Shown: positions 17,355 to 27,347 of the stretch, in pieces
Layout: the number at the start of each line of letters is the position of its first letter
How positions within the stretch are numbered: the stretch's first letter is position 1
Origin: Pseudarthrobacter raffinosi
GTDB lineage: Bacteria > Actinomycetota > Actinomycetes > Actinomycetales > Micrococcaceae
Direction: 5' to 3'
NCBI RefSeq assembly: GCF_023913735.1
Contig: NZ_JAMXBH010000001.1
Location: forward strand, 186,001-250,000
Length of the DNA stretch: 64,000 nt
Notes under the pieces: model-generated
What the model was told of the DNA's origin: nothing
Databases searched by the model: none
The model's input: only the letters and a program-made list of their open reading frames with translations
Position numbers and translations under genes: made by a program

Positions 17355-17744
17355 GTGGGAGCTATCCGTCAATGTTCAAGGTCAGCCTGCCGTCAGTCGG
17401 CGGTGGCAACTTTGACGTACGTCTATGCCGACTCCACCGCCGTCCTGGGTCCGCTTGCCACCTACGCCGAGCCGCATTGTTACGATTTGTGCGAGCAGCA
17501 CGCCGGGTCGCTGACGGTGCCCCGCGGCTGGGAAGTGCTTCGCTTGGCGATGCCCACAAGCCCGCAGCAGCCCGGACCGGACGACCTCCTGGCCCTCGCC
17601 AACGCGGTCCGCGAAGCAGCGGCCCAGCCGCCCAAGTCGCAGACCACGCCGGGTCAGCGTGGCTCGCATTCAGCGCTGGAGGCCCCGGCCGGCACCGAAG
17701 GTGTCCGCCGGGGGCATCTGCGCGTCCTGCGCGAACCTTCCTGA
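17355..17744 (+). CDS. DUF3499 family putative zinc-ribbon protein
   Basis: 129 residues. The conserved core reads GAIRQCSRSACRQSAVATLTY and later AEPHCYDLCEQHAG, so four cysteines (C-x4-C and C-x3-C) plus a His can bind a metal. Function unknown; the gene is conserved next to whiB2 and Trm112 in actinobacteria. The GTG at 17355 matches the family's N-terminus (MGAIRQCS); the open frame extends upstream to 17238 but without family-like sequence. The last ~40 residues are variable. Confidence 0.85.
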   Translation: MGAIRQCSRSACRQSAVATLTYVYADSTAVLGPLATYAEPHCYDLCEQHAGSLTVPRGWEVLRLAMPTSPQQPGPDDLLALANAVREAAAQPPKSQTTPGQRGSHSALEAPAGTEGVRRGHLRVLREPS

Positions 17745-17822
17745 GGCGGATCTGGCGGTAGGCTGGAACCTGCTAATCAGTCAGCCAACGGCGCGAACGC
17801 GCCCCTGTCGGGAGCACCAATC

Positions 17823-18092
17823 ATGCCAAAGATCAGTCCTGAACTGTTGTCCGTCCTCCGCTGTCCCGTGACCGGATCGCCCCTTGTCCAGGAAGGCGAA
17901 GAGCTTGTGTCGACGGCGGCGGGAGATTCGGGCGTGAAGCTGCGCTACCCGATCGAGGACGGTATCCCGCTGCTGCTGCCGCCGGAACTTCTCCAGGCCG
18001 CCACGGCTGCCGGCTCGGACCAGCACGATCACGCCGTCCGGCCGGCCACGGACCCAAGCCCCGCCACGGACAAAACCGCAGCTACTGCCTAG
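17823..18092 (+). CDS. Trm112 family protein
   Basis: 89 residues. Trm112-like proteins are small partners that stabilise methyltransferases in eukaryotes and archaea; the bacterial (YcaR) role is unclear. The core [20 protein letters not shown] and [16 protein letters not shown] is typical, with only one Cys of the zinc knuckle left, as in many actinobacterial members. GGGAG lies 8 nt before the ATG. In related genomes a phosphomannomutase gene sits between DUF3499 and this gene; here the gap is 78 bp. Confidence 0.88.
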   Translation: MPKISPELLSVLRCPVTGSPLVQEGEELVSTAAGDSGVKLRYPIEDGIPLLLPPELLQAATAAGSDQHDHAVRPATDPSPATDKTAATA

Positions 18093-18187
18093 GCAACGCC
18101 TGGACAACACGTACCACCACCAGCGGTCGACTTTCGCGCAGAGGCTTCAACGCCGTCGCCGCCGTCGGACAAAAGCAAAGGAACCCC

Positions 18188-19666
<1,479 letters not shown>

Positions 19667-19674
19667 CGTGTGAT

Positions 19675-19701
19675 GCCCCGGGTGCAGACCACGCCCGGGG
19701 C
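19675..19701 (+). terminator. Hairpin after ahcY
   Basis: GCCCCGGG and CCCGGGGC form an 8-bp stem with an 11-nt loop, starting 8 bp after the stop. Only a weak T-run follows. Confidence 0.6.
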
Positions 19702-19717
19702 TGTTATGTCCAAGCAT

Positions 19718-19723
19718 TAAGAT
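19718..19723 (+). promoter_or_regulatory. -10 box of L,D-transpeptidase gene, leaderless geometry
   Basis: TAAGAT, exactly 6 nt before the ATG at 19730. No Shine-Dalgarno site is possible between them. Confidence 0.55.
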
Positions 19724-19729
19724 CGGACT

Positions 19730-20968
19730 ATGGAACCTGTTGTTAAGCCACGCCGGCGGGGGACCGCCAAGAAAATTCTCTTGGTGGCAGCCGTGTGTGT
19801 CCTTGCCGCAACGGGCGGCGTCTTCGCCGCCGTCGCGCCGGGTTTTGCGCGCGGTGGCCTGGAGTCCGAAGCCAGCTCGGCAGTCCGGTCCGTGCCGGGC
19901 GTCGCATCGCCCGTGGTGGCCCCGGTCAAGGTGGACGTCACGCCAGCCAACGCCGCAAACCAGGTGAACCCGGCAATGCCGGTGTCGCTTAAGGTGGGCA
20001 ACGGCAGGATCGAGAGCGTCACGCTGACCAGCACCGCCGGCGAAGTAGTCCACGGCACCTTTGCAGGGGACGGCAGCACCTGGACAGCGACAGACCCGCT
20101 GAAATTCAACACCGAGTACAGCTACTCGTATGTGGTCACTGACGGGGCGGGACGGGATACCAACACAACAAACTCGTTCAGTACGGTTTCGAGCACGCAC
20201 GAGGCGGATGCTGCCATCTACCCGCTGGACGGGATGAAGGTTGGCGTGGGCCAGCCGCTGCAGGTCATCTTCAGCGAACCGGTGGTCAACCGGGATGCCG
20301 TGGAAATGGCCATCAAAATCACCTCCAGCGCAGGGCAGGCCGGGGCCTTCCACTGGTTCAGCGACACCATGGTCCGGTACCGCCCGGAAGCCTTCTGGGC
20401 GGCGAACTCCACCGTCACCATGGACATGCAGCTTTTCGGCGTGGACCTCGGCAACGGCCAGATTGCCAACTTCAACAAAAAGGTCACCGTGAATTTCGGT
20501 GACAAGCGGGTGGCTATCGCCGATGCCGCCGCACACACTTTCACGCTCAGCGTTAATGACCAGGTAGTGAAAACCCTCCCGGTCAGCATGGGCGATCAGC
20601 GCTTCCCGTCAGCGCGCGGCTACGCGGTTCTGATGGAAAAGAACCGCTATGACCGCTTCCGGGCGGCCAGCATCGGACTCAAGCCCGGCGATCCGGCCTA
20701 CTACGGCGAAGTGGACGTGGAGTATGCCATCCGCCTCACCCTGAGCGGCGCCTTCATCCACCAGGCGCTGGAGTCCGCCTACCCCTTCATCGGCAACACG
20801 AACGTATCGCACGGCTGCATCGGATTCGCTCCCGACGGCGCCGCCTGGGTATTTGAGAACATGACCACCGGCGATGTGGTTCAGATCATCAACACCGAAG
20901 GCGACTACGCCGCCGTCGACGACGGCTATGGCGACTGGAACATCCCCTGGGCGGAGTACAACAACTAA
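19730..20968 (+). CDS. L,D-transpeptidase with Ig-like domains
   Basis: 412 residues. Makes 3-3 cross-links in peptidoglycan outside the membrane, in the actinobacterial Ldt class. One N-terminal helix (KILLVAAVCVLAATGGVFAA) anchors or exports it. Two Ig-like domains follow (about residues 60-260, with PLDGMKVGVGQPLQVIFSEP marking the second). The YkuD catalytic domain ends with SHGCIGFAPDGAAWVFENMT, where Cys363 is the nucleophile. It is transcribed alone and is convergent with the RDD gene. Confidence 0.94.
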   Translation: MEPVVKPRRRGTAKKILLVAAVCVLAATGGVFAAVAPGFARGGLESEASSAVRSVPGVASPVVAPVKVDVTPANAANQVNPAMPVSLKVGNGRIESVTLTSTAGEVVHGTFAGDGSTWTATDPLKFNTEYSYSYVVTDGAGRDTNTTNSFSTVSSTHEADAAIYPLDGMKVGVGQPLQVIFSEPVVNRDAVEMAIKITSSAGQAGAFHWFSDTMVRYRPEAFWAANSTVTMDMQLFGVDLGNGQIANFNKKVTVNFGDKRVAIADAAAHTFTLSVNDQVVKTLPVSMGDQRFPSARGYAVLMEKNRYDRFRAASIGLKPGDPAYYGEVDVEYAIRLTLSGAFIHQALESAYPFIGNTNVSHGCIGFAPDGAAWVFENMTTGDVVQIINTEGDYAAVDDGYGDWNIPWAEYNN

Positions 20969-21004
20969 GCACCGTTTGGCCCAGGACCAGGACGAGGTTC
21001 AGGC

Positions 21005-21805
21005 CTATGGCCCGAACGGCAGGCGGTCCAACCGCTCCGCCGTGGCCGCGTTCCGGCGCCGGGCCTGCTGCAGCCGCGCGAGTTCACGGTGACGGCGTTC
21101 GGCGGTGACGGCCGCCAGGTACTGGTCCGGGCTGGTTCCCGGGGGCGGCGGAGGGGCCACATGCCCGGCCAGTTCCGTGGCGATCGACGCTGCCATTCCG
21201 GCGGCGGACAGCGGTGACATGCGTCCGGCCTGCCGGATGAATTGGGCGGCCTGCCGTGCGGTCGCATCCGGGATCCGGCCGATGTCCGCAGCTGTGGCCC
21301 AGCCCTGAAGCTGTGGGGGAACAAAGACGCGGACCGGTACCTCTGCCGGCACGCGGCGGCGCAGCGCATACGTGCCGGCAAGGATGTCACCCAGCCGCTT
21401 GGAGCGGCTGTTGAAGAGGGCGACGCCGATGGCGAGGCCACCCAGGGTGAGGTAGATTTCCAGGAATCCAGTCAGCCCCCGGATCACGGCGTGGCGGAAC
21501 CGGATGGCGCCGCCGTCGTCCCTGACCACACGCAGGCCGGTCGCCAGTTTTCCGAGCGAGAGCCCCCGGGCGAGGGTCTCCACGGCTACCGGGACAATCA
21601 CGAAGCAGAAGACCACGCTCACCAGCGTCAGCGCCCGCATTGCTGCCTCGTCAAGGTCCTGGCCGGCGGCTGCGACGCCCAGCAGGATCAGGACCAGCAG
21701 GATGATGTTGAACAGGACATCCAGCAGCAGGCCAAGGGCACGGGCGGCGAAGGATGCGGGGCGCAGTTCCAGGACAACGGCCTCGCCGGTGATTATCGAA
21801 CTCAA
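21005..21805 (-). CDS. RDD family membrane protein
   Basis: 266 residues. The RDD domain has about three helices (FAARALGLLLDVLFNIILLV, LTLVSVVFCFVIVPVAVETL, FLEIYLTLGGLAIGVALF) and the typical LSLGKLATGLRVVRDDGG between them. A soluble C-terminal half of ~100 residues is rich in Arg and Pro. A transport role is sometimes proposed for the family; nothing here proves it. The start is a TTG at 21805 with only a GGGGTAT stretch before it. Divergent from the SpoIIM-like gene, a common actinobacterial pair. Confidence 0.88.
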   Translation of the reverse strand: MSSIITGEAVVLELRPASFAARALGLLLDVLFNIILLVLILLGVAAAGQDLDEAAMRALTLVSVVFCFVIVPVAVETLARGLSLGKLATGLRVVRDDGGAIRFRHAVIRGLTGFLEIYLTLGGLAIGVALFNSRSKRLGDILAGTYALRRRVPAEVPVRVFVPPQLQGWATAADIGRIPDATARQAAQFIRQAGRMSPLSAAGMAASIATELAGHVAPPPPPGTSPDQYLAAVTAERRHRELARLQQARRRNAATAERLDRLPFGP

Positions 21806-21861
21806 GCGGATACCCCAATCCCTGGTCAGCCATCCTGCGGACCTTCACAGTCTATGGCGGC

Positions 21862-21867
21862 TAGGCT
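21862..21867 (+). promoter_or_regulatory. -10 box of SpoIIM-like gene, leaderless geometry
   Basis: TAGGCT, exactly 6 nt before the GTG at 21874. Confidence 0.55.
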
Positions 21868-21873
21868 GTTGCC

Positions 21874-22866
21874 GTGGATATGGATGCCTTCTCCGCCGCC
21901 AACGGGGACAAGTGGTCAAGGCTGCACCAGCTCGCCCATAAGCGGCGCCTCAGCGGCGAAGAGGCCGATGAACTGCTGCGCCTTTACCAGTCGACGTCGG
22001 CCCACCTTTCCTTCATCCGGTCGATTGCCCCGGAGAGCGGCCTGTCGGCTTCCTTGTCCGCCACCCTGGCCCAGGCCCGGACCCGTTTCACAGGCGCACG
22101 GTCCAACGTGATGGCGGACCTGGCCCGGTTCTTCGTGGCTGCCCTGCCGGCGGCTTTGTACCGCCTGCGGTGGCTGACGGTGGCCTGCGGCGCCGCATTT
22201 ATCCTGGTTGCCGGCGCCTACGCGCTCTGGATCGGGACGTCCCCCGAGGCCCTGCGGTCCGTTGCCTCCGAGGCTGCGGTCCGGCAGTACGTCGAGAAAG
22301 ACTTCATTGGCTACTATTCGGAAAATCCTGCGGCCTCGTTTGCGGGGGCCGTCTGGACCAACAATGCCTGGATCAGCGCGCAGGCGGTGGCCCTGGGCAT
22401 CACCGGCTTCTGGGTACCCATGATCCTGTTCACGAACGCCCAGGGCGTCGGGATCGCCGCCGGAGTTTTCGCCGCCGTGGGCCGGCAGGATGTCTTTTAC
22501 AGCTACATCCTGCCGCATGGCCTGATGGAACTGACGGCTGTTTTTATTGCCTGCGCGGCGGGCTTGAGGATCTTCTGGGCCATGGTGTCCCCGGGACCAC
22601 GGACGCGGGGACGTGCCGTGGCGGACGAAGGCAGGTCGCTGATCACCGTGGCCCTGGGGTTGGTGCTGGTGCTGTTCGTTTCCGGATTAGTGGAAGGTTT
22701 TGTCACGCCCAGCCCGCTTCCGGTGTGGGCCAAGATCGGCATCGGCCTGGCGGTGCTGGCTGCCTACTGGGGCTACGTCCTGATATGGGGACGGCGGGCC
22801 TATGACGCCGGTGAACGCGGCGACTTGGTGGCTGGCGACGCTGGATACAGTGAAATCGCCGCATGA
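21874..22866 (+). CDS. Stage II sporulation protein M (SpoIIM)-like membrane protein
   Basis: 330 residues, DUF95/SpoIIM family of polytopic membrane proteins found in non-sporulating actinobacteria next to RDD genes. A soluble N-terminal ~85 residues (MDMDAFSAANGDKWSRLHQL) precedes about five helices. FTNAQGVGIAAGVFA and LPHGLMELTAVFIA are the conserved family segments. The sporulation name is historical; the role here is unknown. Confidence 0.88.
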   Translation: MDMDAFSAANGDKWSRLHQLAHKRRLSGEEADELLRLYQSTSAHLSFIRSIAPESGLSASLSATLAQARTRFTGARSNVMADLARFFVAALPAALYRLRWLTVACGAAFILVAGAYALWIGTSPEALRSVASEAAVRQYVEKDFIGYYSENPAASFAGAVWTNNAWISAQAVALGITGFWVPMILFTNAQGVGIAAGVFAAVGRQDVFYSYILPHGLMELTAVFIACAAGLRIFWAMVSPGPRTRGRAVADEGRSLITVALGLVLVLFVSGLVEGFVTPSPLPVWAKIGIGLAVLAAYWGYVLIWGRRAYDAGERGDLVAGDAGYSEIAA

Positions 22867-22989
22867 ATCCGGGAGCGACGGGGTGGCTCCTCGCCCTTGT
22901 GGAGGAGCGGGCGGTAGGCTCGATATCAGATACACGGCGCTGCCCGGATCAGAGCCGGCGGCGTGGAACCCAACGGAAGTGACGCTGCT

Positions 22990-24087
22990 GTGAACGACAA
23001 TTCGCCGACCCCTGCCAAACGCACGGAGCCGCAGCCGGATCCGGACCTGGATACTTCGTCGGACTCGGAAGAGCCGGCTTTTGCCTGGCTGAAAGACTCC
23101 GACTCCAGCACTCCCGACGTGTCCCCAGCACGTAGCGCCGGTGCCGGGCAGGGCGGTGTCACCCAGCCCGAAAGCCGCGCCGGCCGCAAAGCCGCGGAGG
23201 CCGCCGTCGAACCTCCCGCCGCGGTACCTTCCGTAGAAGAGTCGCTCCGCAAAGAACCGTCCGCCCAGGGCGCCACCCGAAACGGTGCCCACTTCAGCGA
23301 GCCGCTGCCCACGTCAGCGCTGCAGGTCCGTCCGCCGCAGGAGGAAGTGGAGCGCCGCAACGCGGAGCGCGAAAGCGCAGCCAACGCCAAGCCCGTGGCC
23401 CCGCGCATCTGGCAAGTCCTGCTGGCCCTTTTCTACCCGGTGATCCTGCTCGTGCTGGCCGTCCGTGCGGTCACCAGCCCGCTGTTCCTGTGGGCCGAGT
23501 ACAACAGGCCCGGGTTCCCGGGCGACGGGTACGGGTTCAGCACCGACGACCGGATGACGTACGGTTCCTACGCGGTTGACTACCTCAGCAACTGGGCGGG
23601 GCCGCGGTATCTGGGTGATCTGGTCAATCGCAGTGGCGGGGACCTTTTCAAGGACGGCGAAGTCGGCCACATGGCGGACGTAAAAGTTGTCATCCTTTCC
23701 GCGTTTGGCGGGGGAGCACTCCTGATCGTCCTCAGCCTCGTGGCCATCGCCTACCTGCGCCGCCGCAGCACCGGCGGTGTGCGCCGCGGACTCTTCGCGG
23801 GATCCATTGTTGCGCTGGCGATCATTCTGGGCCTCGGCGCATTGGCCGTGCTCGGCTGGCAGCAGTTCTTCACCGAATTCCACCGGATCTTCTTCGCCAG
23901 CGGTTCCTGGACGTTTGCCCTTGAAGACACGCTGATCAGGCTGTTCCCGGGCCAGTTCTGGATCGATGCCGGTATTGTCATCGCCGCGCTGGTCCTCCTG
24001 GTGTCCCTGGTAACGCTCATCCTCACTTGGCCCACCCGCCGTCGTCGCGGCCTGGCCAAGGATGAGCCGATAGCCGCTGAGGCGTAG
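22990..24087 (+). CDS. TIGR01906 (DUF1461) family membrane protein
   Basis: 365 residues. The first ~135 residues are disordered, acidic and Pro/Ser-rich. Then follow four helices, with an extracytoplasmic loop after the first that carries GEVGHMADVKVVI, the family's HM.DV signature. Function unknown. I prefer the GTG at 22990, which has GGAAGTGA 7 nt upstream; an in-frame GTG at 22963 would read through that site. A TAGGCT box near 22915 may be the -10, giving a short leader. Convergent with the broken acyl-CoA ligase. Confidence 0.84.
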   Translation: MNDNSPTPAKRTEPQPDPDLDTSSDSEEPAFAWLKDSDSSTPDVSPARSAGAGQGGVTQPESRAGRKAAEAAVEPPAAVPSVEESLRKEPSAQGATRNGAHFSEPLPTSALQVRPPQEEVERRNAERESAANAKPVAPRIWQVLLALFYPVILLVLAVRAVTSPLFLWAEYNRPGFPGDGYGFSTDDRMTYGSYAVDYLSNWAGPRYLGDLVNRSGGDLFKDGEVGHMADVKVVILSAFGGGALLIVLSLVAIAYLRRRSTGGVRRGLFAGSIVALAIILGLGALAVLGWQQFFTEFHRIFFASGSWTFALEDTLIRLFPGQFWIDAGIVIAALVLLVSLVTLILTWPTRRRRGLAKDEPIAAEA

Positions 24088-24107
24088 CCCCAAGCAACTG
24101 CACGTGC

Positions 24108-25552
24108 TCAGCCGTTTATTTTGGCGGGCAGGTTCTTGCGGCCGGTGATGGTCAGGAAGCCCTCCCGGTCCAGCTCGCCGAGGTCCCCGGTACGGAAGAA
24201 CCCGTCCACAAAGGCCTCTGCGGTGGCCGCTTCGTTGGCGTGGTAACCCTTGAACACGCCGATCCCCTTGACCAGCACTTCGCCGTCCTCGGCCACCCGG
24301 ATGGTGGTGCCCGGCAGGGGGACGCCCACGCTGCCCACCCTGGTCCGGGCGGGCGTGTTGGCCGTACAGGGGGCGGTTGTCTCGCTCAGCCCGTAGCCCT
24401 CAAGGACCGGGATCCCGGCGCCCCGGAAGAAGTGCGCGTCCTCAGGTGCCAGGGGGCCGGCCGCCGATACCGCGTAACGGACCCGGCCACCAAGGAGCTG
24501 GCGGAGCTTCGGGTACACCAGGCGGTCAAAGACGGCGTGCCGCGCCCGCAACGCCAGCCCTGGTCCGCTGCCCCCGCCGCGGGCGACGGTGTCCTGTGCC
24601 GTGGAGAAACGGACGGCGGCGGCTGACGCTGCCCTGAAGATCCCCGCGTTCCCGGACCCGGCAGCCTGGTGCGCGGCGTCCGCCCGGACCTTCTCGAAGA
24701 TCCGGGGCACCGCCAGGAGGAACGTGGGTTTGAACGTGCCCAGATTCGCCCGCAGATCAGCAGGACGGCTGACGTGTCCCAGGGTGGCGCCCGCATGGAG
24801 GCACGCCACCTGGGCGGCGCGGGCGAGCACATTGGCCAGCGGCAGGAACATCAGGGTGCGCGCATTCTGCCCCTTGAGGATCTCCGGGAGAAAGGCGACG
24901 ACGTTGACGGCCACGAGTGCAAAGTTGCCGTGGGTGATCACGCAGCCTTGGGCCGTCCGGTGGTGCCGGACGTGTAGGCCAGGGACGCGACGTCGTCCAG
25001 GCCCGCGGCGGAGCGGTGGCGTTCCAGCTCGGCGTCCGTGACGCCCATTCCGGCAGCCGAGAGGCTGGCGAGGTTCGGGGCGTCGTCGTCGTCATCCATC
25101 CTCACCACGGGGACCAGCCGGTCCTTGAGCAGGATGGAAGACTCCATGATGCCTGTAATAAGCGACACCTTGCCGCGGTCCTGCGCGAACACGCGGCGCG
25201 CGCCGGCGTCGTGCAGGATCCACTCCACCTGGCCGGGGGTTGAGGTCTCGTCGATGGGGACGCTCACGCCGCCGGCAAACCAGATGGCGAAGTCCACCAA
25301 GGCCCACTCGTAGCGGGTGGCGGACATGACGGCCACGGTGTCGCCGGGCTCCAGGCCGCCGGCGATCAGTCCTTTGGCGAGGGCACAGACATCGTGCAGG
25401 AATTTTTGCGCCGGAACGTCGGTCCAGCCGTTGGGGCCTTTGCGCGCGTAGAGGGCGTGGGCCGGGTTGGCGGCTTCCCGCTGGCGCAGGAGATCGGTGA
25501 CATTGCTGCCGGGCTCCAGCTCCACCAGGAGGTTTGTGCTCGCTTCTCGCAC
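24108..25552 (-). pseudogene. Broken AMP-dependent acyl-CoA synthetase (long-chain fatty acid-CoA ligase)
   Basis: The N-terminal part (25552 down to about 24938) ends AYTSGTTGRPKAA-stop. The next frame resumes at once with VITHGNFALVAVNVV and carries the rest of the AMP-binding domain (VLEGYGLSETTAPCTANTPA, DGFFRTGDLGELDREGFLTI). Restoring one G near 24945-24947 (AAGG to AAGGG) would give the expected GTTGRPKGCVITHGN, so a 1-nt deletion in a short homopolymer breaks the P-loop-like motif. The C-terminus also stops early: after ITGRK the text turns into NLPAKING-stop, and the ~100-residue adenylation tail with its catalytic Lys is absent. Two independent defects favour a real pseudogene. Confidence 0.82.
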
Positions 25553-25618
25553 GGGGGCGTCTCCGTTCCGCTGCCTCAACGCAGTTCGCGGCTGGTCAGG
25601 GTTTCATGCAATCCTGCC

Positions 25619-27301
25619 TTAGATCCAGGACGGCATCCACATCCGGTAGCGCCATTCCTGATAGGGGATGGTCTCCGCGGTCCACACCGGGTAGAAAAAT
25701 GCGGACAACAGGACTGCCCCGGCGACGAAGAGTGCCACCAGGTAAACACCGGCCCGCCGGCGCCAGAGCGGGTCGGTGTCCCGGCCCAGGACGAGGCCCA
25801 GGCAATACACCAGCGCGAGCACCAGGAAGGGCTCAAAGGAGACGGCGTAAAAGAAAAACATGGTCCGCTCCGGGTACAGGAACCACGGCAGGTAGCCGGC
25901 GCCCACGCCCGCAAGGATCGCCCCTGCGCGCCAGTCCCGGCGCCCGGCCCACCAGAACAGCAGGACCACCAGCGAGATGGCCGCTCCCCACCAGATCATC
26001 GGGTTCCCCACCGAGAGAATGGCGGAGGCGCAGTTGGGCACGTCGCATCCCGGGGCGCCCTGCTCCGGCTTCTGGTAGAAGAACGACGTCGGCCGGCCCA
26101 TCACCAGCCAACTCCAGGCGCTTGCCTCGTACGGGTGTTCGGAGCCCAGTCCCTGGTGGAACTTGTACGCCTCCAGATGGTAGTGCGCCAGCGAACGCAG
26201 GGAGTCCGGCAGCCAGCCCCACTCCGCTGAGGGGTTGCTCTGGGCCCACCTCCGGAAGTAGGCGCCCTCGGAACGGAACCAGCCCGTCCAGGTGGCGGTG
26301 TAGACCACCGCCGCAACCGGAACCATGCTGGCAAAGGCAGGCAGTCCATCCTTGATGATTCCGCCGCTGACCCAGCCGCGGATTCCCGCGACGCGCCGTG
26401 CGTTGAGGTCCCACAGGACCGTCAGCACGCCGAAGCCGGCGAGGAAAAACAGGCCCGACCATTTGGTGCCTATGGCGAGTCCCATGCACACGCCCGCGGC
26501 GAGACGCCACCAGCGGATCCCCAGCCACGGTCCCGCCAGCAGTTGGCTGGCTGCGGGCCGAGCGTTCCGGGACGCGGCCGCGAGCCGTCCGAGCCGTGCG
26601 GCCAGCCGCCGTCGTCCGTCATCGCGGTCCAGCAGCAAAGCCCCGAAGGCCGCCAGGAGCCAGAACATCAGGAAGATATCCAGGAGGGATGTCCGCGACA
26701 TCACCAGGTGGTGGCCGTCGACGGCGAGCAGCAGGCCCGCGGCGGCAGCCAGCGGCACTGAGCGGAACAGTTTCAGTGCAATCAGCGTGAGCAGCAGGAT
26801 GGACAGGGTTCCGGTCAGTGCGGCCGCGAACCGCCAGCCGAACGGATTATCGGCTCCGAAGAGCCACATGCCGCCGGCGATCATCCACTTGCCCACGGGC
26901 GGATGGACCACGTACTCGGGAGTGTCCAGGAGGATGGCCGGGTTGCCTGCGTTGAAGGAGTCGTTGGCCTTGTCCGGCCAGCCCCGTTCGTAGCCGCTGA
27001 CCACGTAGGAGTAGGCGTCCTTGACGTAGTACGTTTCATCGAAGACCAGGCTGTGCGGCGTGTCCAGCCGGACAAAGCGGAGGACGCCGCCGATCACGGA
27101 GGTCAGGGCGGGCACCAGCCAGAACCAGAGACGCAGCGACGGCGGGTAATCCCGCCAGCTGCGCGTGCTGCCGTTCAGGCGCTCGCGGAGGGCTGTGGCA
27201 GAGAAGGCCTCCGCCGGACGGGCGATCCACGGGCCTCGTGCCGGCGCGATGGTCTGGACGGCCTCGGCAGGCCGCATGGAGGTCTGCGTCACGAGCCCCA
27301 T
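25619..27301 (-). CDS. Protein O-mannosyltransferase (GT39/PMT family)
   Basis: 560 residues, polytopic membrane enzyme that moves mannose from polyprenyl-phosphomannose to Ser/Thr of exported proteins. The DE motif at the first extracytoplasmic loop (LVFDETYYVKDAYSY) and VHPPVGKWMIAGGMWLFG are diagnostic. About ten helices follow, with PMT_4TMC-type sequence at the C-terminus (YPERTMFFFYAVSFEPFLVL, then IPYQEWRYRMWMPSW). The ATG at 27301 is chosen because upstream in-frame codons overlap the divergent rsmI start. It depends on ManA-derived mannose donors. Confidence 0.93.
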   Translation of the reverse strand: MGLVTQTSMRPAEAVQTIAPARGPWIARPAEAFSATALRERLNGSTRSWRDYPPSLRLWFWLVPALTSVIGGVLRFVRLDTPHSLVFDETYYVKDAYSYVVSGYERGWPDKANDSFNAGNPAILLDTPEYVVHPPVGKWMIAGGMWLFGADNPFGWRFAAALTGTLSILLLTLIALKLFRSVPLAAAAGLLLAVDGHHLVMSRTSLLDIFLMFWLLAAFGALLLDRDDGRRRLAARLGRLAAASRNARPAASQLLAGPWLGIRWWRLAAGVCMGLAIGTKWSGLFFLAGFGVLTVLWDLNARRVAGIRGWVSGGIIKDGLPAFASMVPVAAVVYTATWTGWFRSEGAYFRRWAQSNPSAEWGWLPDSLRSLAHYHLEAYKFHQGLGSEHPYEASAWSWLVMGRPTSFFYQKPEQGAPGCDVPNCASAILSVGNPMIWWGAAISLVVLLFWWAGRRDWRAGAILAGVGAGYLPWFLYPERTMFFFYAVSFEPFLVLALVYCLGLVLGRDTDPLWRRRAGVYLVALFVAGAVLLSAFFYPVWTAETIPYQEWRYRMWMPSWI

Positions 27302-27335
27302 GCTACCTTTTGCAGCTTGGGCCGCCGGCCAGCAG

Positions 27336-27341
27336 TACGCT
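27336..27341 (+). promoter_or_regulatory. -10 box of rsmI, leaderless geometry
   Basis: TACGCT, 6 nt before the GTG at 27348. The intervening GGGGGA is too close to the start to act as a ribosome site. Confidence 0.5.
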
Positions 27342-27347
27342 GGGGGA

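Noticed and set aside
18093..18187. SAH riboswitch before ahcY
   Set aside because: The conserved GAGGAGCGCUGC core of that class is absent; only an ordinary AAAGGAA ribosome site is seen.
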